From Desulfosarcina sp. BuS5 (GTDB lineage: Bacteria; Desulfobacterota; Desulfobacteria; Desulfobacterales; BuS5), in the NCBI RefSeq assembly GCF_028752835.1, contig NZ_CP087952.1, positions 124,001 through 188,000 on the forward strand: a stretch of 64,000 nucleotides of DNA. Direction: 5' to 3'. Both the position numbers and the translations under genes were made by a program. Positions 19,013 to 27,209 of this stretch are shown here, in pieces (position 1 is the first letter of the stretch; the number at the start of each line of letters is the position of its first letter). Under the pieces are notes generated by a model that was not told where the DNA came from, ran no database searches, and saw only the letters and a program-made list of their open reading frames with translations.

Positions 19013-20227
19013 GTGAATATCAGACAGGTCGATAAATCAAAATTATTATTAGGCAATAATACAGTTGAAATGCTCTTTCAGGCTCACAAGGATGCCTTAT
19101 GGATACTGGAAAATTTGGGTGTAGGGTGTAAACAGCCGGACATGCAGGAAGCTTTTCAAAAATTTGAAGCGGAAGGGCTGGCGGTTGTTTATGAAAATCG
19201 GGTGTATATTATGTCTGACCTGGTTGAAAAATGCCTTAAAACGGTTCCCTCTGTTCCTGACTTCTTTGTGCCGCTGAACAGCTTTTTTATCGGTGGTACA
19301 GCCCCGTACATTTATGATGATAAGGCGGCTAAAGGAGGAGTTATTCCAACGGCCGCTCATGTGAAAAAAATTGTTCAAATAGCGGAGAAAAATAAGGTAG
19401 TTGCCGGTATGGGGCGTGGAGTAAAACTGAAAGATGAAGTTGAACAGATGAATATAATGGATGAAAACTGCTCTAAACCGCTCTATTTTGCAGTAACTTC
19501 GGATGCAGCCCTTGAAAGAGCCAAAAAGATTCATGAGAAGAGAAAAAATGTCATGATCGTGTTTTGCCTTACACGTCCCCCTTTGGAGGTTAATGAGAAT
19601 TTTTCCGAACAATTTGTCAGGGTAGCAAAGGCCGGACTCCCTCTTTTCATTTCTGCCATGCCGATGGCCGGTATAAGCGCGCCATACTGTTATAATGGAG
19701 TTTTGTCCATGACCCATGCCGAGGTGCTGTTTGGGATCTGCGTAGCGCAATTGCTTAACCCTGGGACAACCTGCATTCATGCCGGATACCCGACCATTGC
19801 CGATCCACGGATTGAATACAACCCCAATTACGGCCTGATCAGTCATAACATGTTAAACATCTTAATGGCCCATATGAACCTTATGTTGGATCTTCCTTCG
19901 TTTCAGAGTGCCGGCACCACCCATGAAGAGCATCTTACGGATCGTGCATTTGACGATGCCGTGATGGGACAGGCCCTTTGTAAGAAATATGGGACTCACA
20001 TGATCCGTCATCCGTTTGCCTTTCTCCGGTACCTAATTGATTTTTCATTTGCCAAACTGGAGAAGTGCATCCAAATCGCAGAAGAAGTCACAGCAGAGGA
20101 TGCACCGGATTTCGAAATGCCGGTTTATGATGAAAGAAGTATGGAATCCATTCAAAATATCGGCTTAGGAATGTATATGGACGATTCGCTCACAACCGCC
20201 AACCTTGGAAAAATCTTTGTTGATTAA
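19013..20227 (+). CDS. Trimethylamine methyltransferase (MttB) superfamily protein, short form 1
   Basis: Presumed methyltransferase moving a methyl group from a substrate to the corrinoid protein of this locus. The 404-aa form from GTG at 19013 aligns with the start of its paralogue at 22820 (VNIRQVDK / MNIVDNQY) and has GGGGA upstream; the open frame runs back to TTG at 18914, with ATG at 18959 as another option. Paralogue-shared motifs are GGTAPYIYDD, AMPMAGISAPY, HAEVLFGICVAQLLNPG and RHPFAFLR. There is no in-frame amber codon, so it is a non-pyrrolysine member. It is shorter than the pyrrolysine TMA enzyme (about 495 aa). Confidence 0.85.
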   Translation: MNIRQVDKSKLLLGNNTVEMLFQAHKDALWILENLGVGCKQPDMQEAFQKFEAEGLAVVYENRVYIMSDLVEKCLKTVPSVPDFFVPLNSFFIGGTAPYIYDDKAAKGGVIPTAAHVKKIVQIAEKNKVVAGMGRGVKLKDEVEQMNIMDENCSKPLYFAVTSDAALERAKKIHEKRKNVMIVFCLTRPPLEVNENFSEQFVRVAKAGLPLFISAMPMAGISAPYCYNGVLSMTHAEVLFGICVAQLLNPGTTCIHAGYPTIADPRIEYNPNYGLISHNMLNILMAHMNLMLDLPSFQSAGTTHEEHLTDRAFDDAVMGQALCKKYGTHMIRHPFAFLRYLIDFSFAKLEKCIQIAEEVTAEDAPDFEMPVYDERSMESIQNIGLGMYMDDSLTTANLGKIFVD

Positions 20228-20317
20228 TCGTCAAAACCCATAAGGACTTGACTCGATCGTTTTGACCGGAGTCATTACAAACAATATATTAAGGAACTGG
20301 GAATAAAGGAGTCACGA

Positions 20318-21934
20318 ATGTGTGGAATTGCAGGATGTATTGGTGCAAGAGATGATGAAACCGTCAATAGAATGCTAGATGCCCTCCCCCATAGGGGGCC
20401 AAATGACAGGGGCATCCATCAATGCCAAAATATGGTATTCGGCCATACGCGCCTGTCTATTGTAGATGTTGCCATGGGCCACCAGCCCATTTTGGCAAAC
20501 GGTGGGAATGCCGGCATCATTTGTAATGGAGAGATCTATAATTTCAATAAACTTAGAAAAACTCTTGCGCCTAAATTTCGCTTTAAAACCAAATCCGATT
20601 CCGAGGTCATACTCCACTCGTATCAAAAAAAAGGGTACGAATGTGTCAAAGATCTGGACGGTATGTTCGCCTTTGCCCTGTTTGATGGTGAAGATTACAT
20701 GCTGGCAAGAGACCCGATTGGCATTAAGCCATTATATTACGGCTATCAAAGTGACAAAATGTACTTCAGCTCTGAGCTTAGTGCCATGAGCCATGCCGGC
20801 CTGGATCAAGTGCATGAATTCCCTGCGGGGCATTATTACACCCCTCAAGACGGATTCGTAAAATATTATGAGATCCCTAAAATTGAAGACCATCTTCTTA
20901 CCGATATTGATGAAACCTGTGAGTTGATTCGTGAAACGTTTATTCGCTCCGTCAAAAAACGGCTGCTGGCCGATCCGGAAGTACCTGTGGGTTCGTTTTG
21001 CAGCGGAGGTCTTGACAGCAGTCTGGTGGCTGCCATTGCGGCTAAGGAGATTCCGAATCTGCATACATTTGTTGTCGGAATGGAAGATGAATTCGGTGAT
21101 GTAAGCGATGATGTCAAGGCGGCCCGCATCGCTTCCAAACATATCGGCTCGACGCATCACGAAATGCTCTTTACAGAAGACGAATACTACGAAGCGCTTC
21201 CCATCGTAATCAAAAAACTGGAAAGCTATGACCCATCTCTGGTGCGATGTGCCATCCCATGCTATTTCACATGCAAAAAGGCTGCCGACTACGTCACCGT
21301 GGTACTTACGGGTGAAGGTGCAGACGAACTCTTTACCGGTTATCACTATATGAAACACTTTCCCTTTGACAAGCTCAACCCGGAGGCAAGACGCTGCATA
21401 GGCAATCTACATAATATTAATCTTCAAAGGGCCGACCGCATGGGCATGCTTTTCAGCCTGGAATTACGGGTGCCTTTTCTGGATGTGGAAATGATTGATC
21501 TTTCCATGAAAATTCCGCCGGAGCTTAAAATACGCGAACATAACGGGGCCAAGATAGAAAAATGGATTTTCCGAAAGGCATTTGAAGGGACCGGATACCT
21601 GCCTGATGATATCCTCTGGCGCTACAAGGTCCAGTATACCCAGGGGGCCGGCTGCGAGAGTCTGGGAGAAAGACTGGCAAAAAAACAGATAACCGAGGAT
21701 GAATATGAACAGATCAAGGCGGACAACCCCAAGGCGACTATTAACAGCCCGGAAGCCGCTTATTATTTTAAGATTTTCCGCCAGTTTCATCCCCAAGACT
21801 CCATTCTCGGCTCCATAGGTATCTGGACCGGGTTTGATTTTGAGGAGGAAAGAGAACGGGTCCGGGGAACTATAGACGGGGATCTGAAACATAACCACAA
21901 GGAAAACGATAGTAAGGAACGTAAAGTTGCCTGA
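20318..21934 (+). CDS. asnB: Glutamine-hydrolysing asparagine synthase (AsnB family)
   Basis: A 538-aa amidotransferase. Cys2 of MCGIAG is the glutaminase nucleophile; the N-terminal domain (1-200) is class II GATase and the C-terminal part is an ATP-pyrophosphatase synthetase with SGGLDSS near residue 229 and the TGEGADELF motif. The family makes asparagine from aspartate and glutamine, but members in special pathways amidate other carboxylates. It lies 91 bp after the first mttB gene and 15 bp before a hydrolase gene, inside the methyltransferase run, so a pathway-specific role is possible though not shown. Confidence 0.92.
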   Translation: MCGIAGCIGARDDETVNRMLDALPHRGPNDRGIHQCQNMVFGHTRLSIVDVAMGHQPILANGGNAGIICNGEIYNFNKLRKTLAPKFRFKTKSDSEVILHSYQKKGYECVKDLDGMFAFALFDGEDYMLARDPIGIKPLYYGYQSDKMYFSSELSAMSHAGLDQVHEFPAGHYYTPQDGFVKYYEIPKIEDHLLTDIDETCELIRETFIRSVKKRLLADPEVPVGSFCSGGLDSSLVAAIAAKEIPNLHTFVVGMEDEFGDVSDDVKAARIASKHIGSTHHEMLFTEDEYYEALPIVIKKLESYDPSLVRCAIPCYFTCKKAADYVTVVLTGEGADELFTGYHYMKHFPFDKLNPEARRCIGNLHNINLQRADRMGMLFSLELRVPFLDVEMIDLSMKIPPELKIREHNGAKIEKWIFRKAFEGTGYLPDDILWRYKVQYTQGAGCESLGERLAKKQITEDEYEQIKADNPKATINSPEAAYYFKIFRQFHPQDSILGSIGIWTGFDFEEERERVRGTIDGDLKHNHKENDSKERKVA

Positions 21935-21949
21935 GCATTTTCGCTCACA

Positions 21950-22804
21950 ATGCATATGAATTTAACAATATTAGGTTCCGGCGGATGTGCCGTAATCCCG
22001 AAACCATTATGCGGCTGCAATGTTTGCAGGGAGGCCAGAAGAAAAGGGCCTCCTTATGAAAGAACAGGCCCATGCGCCTATATTTCCGATTCGAACCTTT
22101 TGATCGATACTCCGGCCGAGGTTGCAACCCGTTTGAACCGTGGATTGATAGATGCAGTCGATTTTTTGACTTTTACTCATCTTGACCCTGACCATGTGGA
22201 AGGGTTCCGGGTTGTAGAGCAGATAGCACTCGACTTTCGCACCTGGGAGGCTTATCCGGACAAACAGATTCAATTGGTTTTGCCTGAGCTACTGATGGAA
22301 CGGGTAAGGGATATACGATCGGTTTATGGTCCTTTGGTTGAATTTTATGAAAAACAAGGATTCATTAAATCCATTTCCTATAAAAACAGCATAAAAATCA
22401 AGCAGATCCTGGTATCTGCAATTCCTGTAGATCGTGGAAATCAGACGGTATATATATATATATTTGAAAAAGACGGCCGGAAAATAGTTTACGCTCCCTG
22501 TGATATCAAGCCTTTTCCTGAAGAAAAAAAAGAAGTACAGGATGCTGACCTTGTTGTTATTCAGCCCGGAATTTTTGAAGACGGGCTGAAGCATAATTTT
22601 AAATATCCTGATAATCATATTTCACGAACAACGCTATATACATTTGAAGAGACAATTGCGCTTTGCAAAAGAATTCGGGCCGCTAAAATTTTGTTTGTTC
22701 ATCTCGAAGAATACTGGAATAGAAGCTATGCTGATTATTTTACAATGCAATCTGAATATGAAAATATTCAGTTCGCCTGGGATGGCATGCGGTTGAGAAT
22801 TTGA
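21950..22804 (+). CDS. PhnP-like metallo-beta-lactamase fold hydrolase
   Basis: A 284-aa protein of the PhnP/PqqB-like group. It opens with LTILGSGGCAVIPKPLCGCNVCREAR, where the CxCxxC cluster resembles the structural zinc site of PhnP (a cyclic phosphodiesterase). The metal-site motif reads THLDPDHVEG: the second His of HxHxDH is Asp. Later metal ligands may be DIKPF (about 183) and HISRTT/VHLEEYW. The substrate is unknown. Spacing of 15-16 bp on both sides ties it to asnB and the second mttB in one operon. Confidence 0.8.
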   Translation: MHMNLTILGSGGCAVIPKPLCGCNVCREARRKGPPYERTGPCAYISDSNLLIDTPAEVATRLNRGLIDAVDFLTFTHLDPDHVEGFRVVEQIALDFRTWEAYPDKQIQLVLPELLMERVRDIRSVYGPLVEFYEKQGFIKSISYKNSIKIKQILVSAIPVDRGNQTVYIYIFEKDGRKIVYAPCDIKPFPEEKKEVQDADLVVIQPGIFEDGLKHNFKYPDNHISRTTLYTFEETIALCKRIRAAKILFVHLEEYWNRSYADYFTMQSEYENIQFAWDGMRLRI

Positions 22805-22819
22805 GGATAAAATAAAACA

Positions 22820-23998
22820 ATGAATATTGTAGACAATCAGTATCTGGAAAAAATACATACGGATGCCCTTGCGGTGCTCGAAGAGGTCGGGGTTAAATCT
22901 GTTTCAAATAAAGTTCGGAAAATCTTTGAAGACACCGGGCTGGCAGCCTATGACGAAACCACCGGCCATATCCATGTTCTTGCCCCCCTGGTTGAACAGG
23001 CTCTGACGACGATGCCCAAAAGGGACCAATACTGGATACCTGACAATTCATTCGGGGTCGGCGGCACCGCCCCTTTTTTATATGACGATAATACCGGCGA
23101 ACTGGTAGTTCCGACTTTTGAGCATGTTGCAAAGATTTCGCAAATTGTCAATCAGACCTACGTGGTCGATTTTATGGCGCGTGGCGTGCTGATACCCAAG
23201 CAGGAAGCAAAGGTTATGGATACAATTATCGCCAATTGTGAAAAACCGATCTATGTGGCGGCTCTCACAGAGGAGGGGATTGCAAGGGCGCAGCAGATTT
23301 ATGAATCAAGGGGTAAGCTTACAATCCAGTTTTCCATTATAAACAGTCCGCTTAACATTATTGAAAGCATGGTCGACCCATTTTTGTCCTGTGTTGAAAA
23401 AGGGATACCGATTTATGTTTCCACGATGCCGATGGCGGGACTCTCGGCGCCCTATTCCATGTCGAGCCTGCTTACCCTGACCCATGCAGAGGCTCTTTTC
23501 GGAATTACTCTGGCCCAACTGGTAAATCCCGGTATTATGACGGTACATGCAGGGCTGCCCTCGGTCGCCAGTATTAAAAACAACTATGCGGTTGATATGG
23601 GCCTTGTTTCATTTAATATCGCCAACCTTTTGATGGAAAAGGTCAACAGCCGGCTGAATCTTCCTTCAATTCAGACCGCCTGTACCACCAGTCAGGAAAA
23701 ACCGAATGAAATTGCAGAAAAAGAAGCTGTTTGCGGTTATGCTTTGATGAAGAAATATGGATTTCATCAAATGCGGCATGCTTTTGGATTTTTAAAGGAG
23801 CTGGTTTCGTTTTCCATAGCAAAGCTGGAAAGGCATATAGAACTTTGCCGGCAGACAGGCCCGGAGTTGGCGCCGGATTATCAGATTGACCCGTATGATC
23901 CTGAAGGGCTGGAAGCAATCAAGCGGAACAGCAGCCAACCCAATTATATGCGTGATGATCACACTTTAAAAAATACGGGAAAAGTTTTTTTGGTTTAA
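22820..23998 (+). CDS. MttB superfamily methyltransferase, short form 2
   Basis: 392 aa, paralogous to the gene at 19013 along its full length: FGVGGTAPFLYDD, STMPMAGLSAPY, HAEALFGITLAQLVNPG, ALMKKYGFHQMRHAFGFL. It presumably methylates the corrinoid protein encoded 37 bp downstream. No amber codon interrupts it. The presence of two divergent short paralogues suggests two substrates, two sequential demethylations, or a heteromer. Substrate unknown; quaternary amines such as glycine betaine are typical for non-pyrrolysine members. Confidence 0.87.
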   Translation: MNIVDNQYLEKIHTDALAVLEEVGVKSVSNKVRKIFEDTGLAAYDETTGHIHVLAPLVEQALTTMPKRDQYWIPDNSFGVGGTAPFLYDDNTGELVVPTFEHVAKISQIVNQTYVVDFMARGVLIPKQEAKVMDTIIANCEKPIYVAALTEEGIARAQQIYESRGKLTIQFSIINSPLNIIESMVDPFLSCVEKGIPIYVSTMPMAGLSAPYSMSSLLTLTHAEALFGITLAQLVNPGIMTVHAGLPSVASIKNNYAVDMGLVSFNIANLLMEKVNSRLNLPSIQTACTTSQEKPNEIAEKEAVCGYALMKKYGFHQMRHAFGFLKELVSFSIAKLERHIELCRQTGPELAPDYQIDPYDPEGLEAIKRNSSQPNYMRDDHTLKNTGKVFLV

Positions 23999-24034
23999 TA
24001 TTTTTATCAAAGTCAGGTAAGAGAGGTAATAAAA

Positions 24035-24670
24035 ATGGATAAGATACAGCCCCTTATAGATGCTGTAATCAATGGGGATGAGGATAAAGTTAAAGTGATA
24101 GTACTGGAAGGAATAACCAAAGGGGAAAAAGCGGCTGACATTATGAACAAGGGGCTTATCGCCGCGATGGACATAGTGGGTGGAAAGATGGAAGCAGAAG
24201 ATATGTTTATTCCTGAAGTCCTGATGTCGGCAAGGGCTATGAAAGCAGGTGTAAATGCTCTTCAACCTCACTTGACCAAAGACGATGCCAAGGACTTGGG
24301 CGTAGTGGTTATCGGTTCCGCCCAGGGGGATCTTCATGATATTGGTAAAAATCTTGTAAAAATGCTTATGGAAGGCGGCGGCTTTTCGGTTATTGATTTA
24401 GGCACGGATGTTAAGCCGGAAAAGTTCCTGGAAGCGGTTCGTGAAAACAATGCTGACATTGTCGGAATATCCGCCTTACTGACAACAACCATGCTCAGCA
24501 TGAAAAATGTCATTGAAGCTCTGGAATCAGCAGGTCTTCGCGATCAGGTAAAAGTTCTTGTAGGAGGCGCTCCGGTTACCAAAGAGTATGCTGAGGAAAT
24601 CGGCGCTGATTGTTATGGGGCTGACGCAGGGTCAGCCGTAAGAATTGCGAAATCACTTCTTTACAAATAA
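24035..24670 (+). CDS. Corrinoid methyl-carrier protein (MttC/MtbC type)
   Basis: Carries the methyl group on cobalt between substrate-specific methyltransferase and tetrahydrofolate methyltransferase. The 211-aa protein has the N-terminal helical cap (1-85) and the cobalamin-binding Rossmann domain with lower axial ligand His101 in GDLHDIGKN, followed by DLGTDV and GISALLTTTM, and a C-terminal VLVGGAPVTKEYAEEIGADCYGADA. It is the only corrinoid carrier in the locus, so all three MttB-type proteins probably use it. SD-like AGAGAGGTAAT precedes the ATG. Confidence 0.95.
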   Translation: MDKIQPLIDAVINGDEDKVKVIVLEGITKGEKAADIMNKGLIAAMDIVGGKMEAEDMFIPEVLMSARAMKAGVNALQPHLTKDDAKDLGVVVIGSAQGDLHDIGKNLVKMLMEGGGFSVIDLGTDVKPEKFLEAVRENNADIVGISALLTTTMLSMKNVIEALESAGLRDQVKVLVGGAPVTKEYAEEIGADCYGADAGSAVRIAKSLLYK

Positions 24671-24785
24671 TTTAGAAAATTTGTAACAGTTTACTATTTT
24701 AATCTGATCACACCTTAAAGCTTGTAGACAATCAGCTTCTTTCAAAAGACCAAACTTTTACTAAAAATTTAGGAGAAAAAATATA

Positions 24786-26216
24786 ATGGCAAATATTTGC
24801 AGCCATCAGCAGGCGTTAAATAGTCCGTATGCAGGTAAAGTTTCCGAAGGGCAATGCCAAAAACTATACTGGGCCTGTCTGGAAATTTTGGAACGTACCG
24901 GTGTGTCCCTGCATGATCAGGAAGCAGTGGATCTTTGTAAAAAAGCCGGAGCGCTTGTAACCGACGGAAACCGGGTGCGGATTCCGTCCGGCCTGGTAGA
25001 AAAGGCATTCAGCACAGTGCCCAAAAGCATAACTTTGTATGACCGAGCCGGCAACCGGGCAATGCAAGTGGGAGGGCATCGCTGTTATTTCGGAACAGGT
25101 TCTGATTGTCTTCATCTTTTGGATCACCGTAGCGGAAAACGGCGGCGGGCTGTTTTAAAGGATATCGTTGAAGGCATGATTGTTTGTGACGCGCTGGAAA
25201 ATATAGATTTTGTGATGTGCATGTTCCTGCCCTCAGATGTGCCTCAGGAAAAATTAGACCGTTATGAAATGGAGGCCATGCTTAACAATACAACCAAGCC
25301 GGTTGTTTATGTGACAACAGAGTTTTTCGGCTGCCGGGATGCTGTTAAAATGGCTGAAATTGTGACTGGAGGAGCTGATACGCTGCGCCACAACCCATTT
25401 GCAGTCTGCTATATCAATGTTACAACCGGCTTACGGCATAATAAAGAAGCCTTGCAAAAGCTTCTTTATCTCTCCGGCAAGGGGCTGCCTTTTACCTATA
25501 TCCCTTCTGCCCAGGGAGGAGTGACTGCTCCTATTACAATTGCGGGCGCTATGGCTGCCAACTATGCCGGCGTTCTGGCAGGCCTGGTACTATCTCAATT
25601 AAAACGTGAAGGCGCTCCGTTTATTATACCTGGCTGGGGGGGCAATATGCTGGACATGAAAACAATGGTGCAGCCCTATGCTGACCCGCAAAAAAGGGGA
25701 CAGGCTATCGATTTTGGCCATTACCTGGGGCTTCCAATGTTTAGCTTGGCAGGATGCAGTGAATCAAAATTGGTGGATCAGCAGGCCGCGGCTGAAGCAG
25801 CGCTTACCCTTTATTCTGATGTCTTGTTCGGCGGCAATCTTATCCATGATGTGGGGTACCTGGAGTCCGGCCTGAGCGGTTCTTTGCCCCAGCTTGTGAT
25901 CTGCAATGAAATTTTAAGCTGGCTGGAAGCTTTTATGAAAGGAATTGAAATAAACGAAGAGACTCTGGCGCTTGATGTGATTGATGAGATTGGACCTGAC
26001 GGGCAATATCTTGATCACCCGCACACCGCCAGACACTTCCGGGACCGCTGGTATCCAAAGCTTTTTGAGAGATCAAACTATGATGGCTGGGAAAATAAAG
26101 GGGGAAGTTCATTAGGGGAGCGGGCCGTCGGTAATGTGGATAAAATACTGGCGGAACATAAACCGGAACCGCTGCCTGACGATATTGCCAAGGCTGTCAG
26201 GGCAGTATTTGAATAA
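24786..26216 (+). CDS. MttB superfamily methyltransferase, long form
   Basis: 476 aa, close to the usual length of MttB/MtgB proteins and clearly more distant from the two short forms. Family features are the N-terminal helical region, YFGTGSDCLHLLD, ITIAGAMAANYAGVLAGLVLSQ and IPGWGGNMLDMKTM. The gene has a good SD (AGGAGAAAAAAT) and no in-frame amber stop, so it is a non-pyrrolysine type such as the glycine betaine methyltransferases. It follows the corrinoid gene by 116 bp and is followed by a MITE. Confidence 0.9.
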   Translation: MANICSHQQALNSPYAGKVSEGQCQKLYWACLEILERTGVSLHDQEAVDLCKKAGALVTDGNRVRIPSGLVEKAFSTVPKSITLYDRAGNRAMQVGGHRCYFGTGSDCLHLLDHRSGKRRRAVLKDIVEGMIVCDALENIDFVMCMFLPSDVPQEKLDRYEMEAMLNNTTKPVVYVTTEFFGCRDAVKMAEIVTGGADTLRHNPFAVCYINVTTGLRHNKEALQKLLYLSGKGLPFTYIPSAQGGVTAPITIAGAMAANYAGVLAGLVLSQLKREGAPFIIPGWGGNMLDMKTMVQPYADPQKRGQAIDFGHYLGLPMFSLAGCSESKLVDQQAAAEAALTLYSDVLFGGNLIHDVGYLESGLSGSLPQLVICNEILSWLEAFMKGIEINEETLALDVIDEIGPDGQYLDHPHTARHFRDRWYPKLFERSNYDGWENKGGSSLGERAVGNVDKILAEHKPEPLPDDIAKAVRAVFE

Positions 26217-26240
26217 CCGTTCATTCTTCTCAGGTTGAAC

Positions 26241-26365
26241 CTATAGATTGTCAGATAAATAATTTCACTGCGTTATCGGTCGTCGGGGTAGAGACGCAAA
26301 ATTTTGCGTCTCTACCCTGGCCTTGTGCCAAATTTTAAAATCAGGTTATTATGTGACAATCTATA
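26241..26365. mobile_element. MITE family 1, copy C
   Basis: Ends TATAGATTGTCAGATAA and TTATGTGACAATCTATA form inverted repeats. The interior contains AATTTCACTGCGTTATCGG and a perfect 32-bp hairpin at 26286-26317 (GGGTAGAGACGCAAAA arm). It sits inside the methyltransferase locus, between the long mttB gene and the methyl-THF methyltransferase gene, and may stop or weaken read-through. Confidence 0.8.
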
Positions 26366-26382
26366 AGGGCTCGCTCAAAAAC
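26366..26382. repeat. Solo end of palindromic element family 3
   Basis: AGGGCTCGCTCAAAAA, directly after the end of MITE copy C, equals the terminal repeat of the element at 52094-52252. No partner end is seen nearby. Confidence 0.45.
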
Positions 26383-26411
26383 CCTGAACCAGTAAAAAGG
26401 ATTACCAAAAA

Positions 26412-27206
26412 ATGATTATTATCGGTGAACTAATTAATACCAGCCGGAAAAGCATTGCCGCTATGGTGAAAGAACAGGATCAACCCGGAATACAGAAAGT
26501 GGCTTGCGACCAGTCAGCCAATGGCGCAAATTATATAGATGTAAACGCGGGAACATTTGTGGATAGTGAAGCGGAGCGTCTTAAATGGCTTATAACAACT
26601 GTGCAGAGTAAAACCGACTGCTCCTGCTGCATAGACAGTCCGAATCCTTCAGCTGTTGAAGCGGCACTGTCTGTTCATAAAGGACAGGCCATGATAAACT
26701 CCATTTCGCTTGAAAAAAAAAGATATGACGCCTTGCTTCCTATAATCGCCGGAACCGGCCTGAAGGTTATCGCTTTATGTATGAGCGATGAGGGTATGCC
26801 CGAGACTGCTGATGAACGGTTGAATATTGCTGATAAACTTGTAAACGGACTGGTGAAAAACAATGTTTTGCCGGAAAATATTTTTATCGATCCGCTGGTG
26901 CAGCCGGTGGCCGTCCGGACGAATTATGGGGTGGAGTTTCTGGATGCGCTTGAAAAGATAAAGACAGCTTTAAAAGGTGTTCATACTGTTTGCGGACTAT
27001 CAAATATCTCTTACGGACTTCCGGCGCGCAAGCTTATGAACAGAACCTTTATGGCTATGGCTATAGCAAAAGGGCTTGATGCCGCCATAATCAACCCTCT
27101 TGACAATAAAATTATGGCAAATATTTCAGCAGCTCTTGCGCTTGTGGAAAAAGATGATTTTTGCATGAATTACATCAAAGCGTACCGGGCGGGCAAACTT
27201 GCATAA
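26412..27206 (+). CDS. Methyltetrahydrofolate:corrinoid methyltransferase (MtgA/AcsE type)
   Basis: The 264-aa TIM-barrel pterin-binding protein has the family start IIIGELINTSRKSI, GANYIDVNAGT, the conserved SPNP and NSISLE segments, FIDPLVQP, and CGLSNISYGLP. It should transfer methyl between the methyl-corrinoid protein and tetrahydrofolate, the acceptor step of betaine-type demethylation. The RACo-like gene starts 4 bp after its stop, so they are co-translated. It is the expected partner of the mttB and corrinoid genes despite the MITE between them. Confidence 0.92.
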   Translation: MIIIGELINTSRKSIAAMVKEQDQPGIQKVACDQSANGANYIDVNAGTFVDSEAERLKWLITTVQSKTDCSCCIDSPNPSAVEAALSVHKGQAMINSISLEKKRYDALLPIIAGTGLKVIALCMSDEGMPETADERLNIADKLVNGLVKNNVLPENIFIDPLVQPVAVRTNYGVEFLDALEKIKTALKGVHTVCGLSNISYGLPARKLMNRTFMAMAIAKGLDAAIINPLDNKIMANISAALALVEKDDFCMNYIKAYRAGKLA

Positions 27207-27209
27207 ATA

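Noticed and set aside
19097-19846. Minus-strand open frame of 249 aa
   Set aside because: Opposite strand of the first mttB gene; no recognisable sequence.
20732-21358. Minus-strand open frame of 208 aa
   Set aside because: Opposite to asnB with intact motifs; a coding shadow.
19013-26216. Pyrrolysine-dependent MttB
   Set aside because: All three mttB-type genes are open from start to stop without an in-frame amber codon, and no pyl genes are seen.
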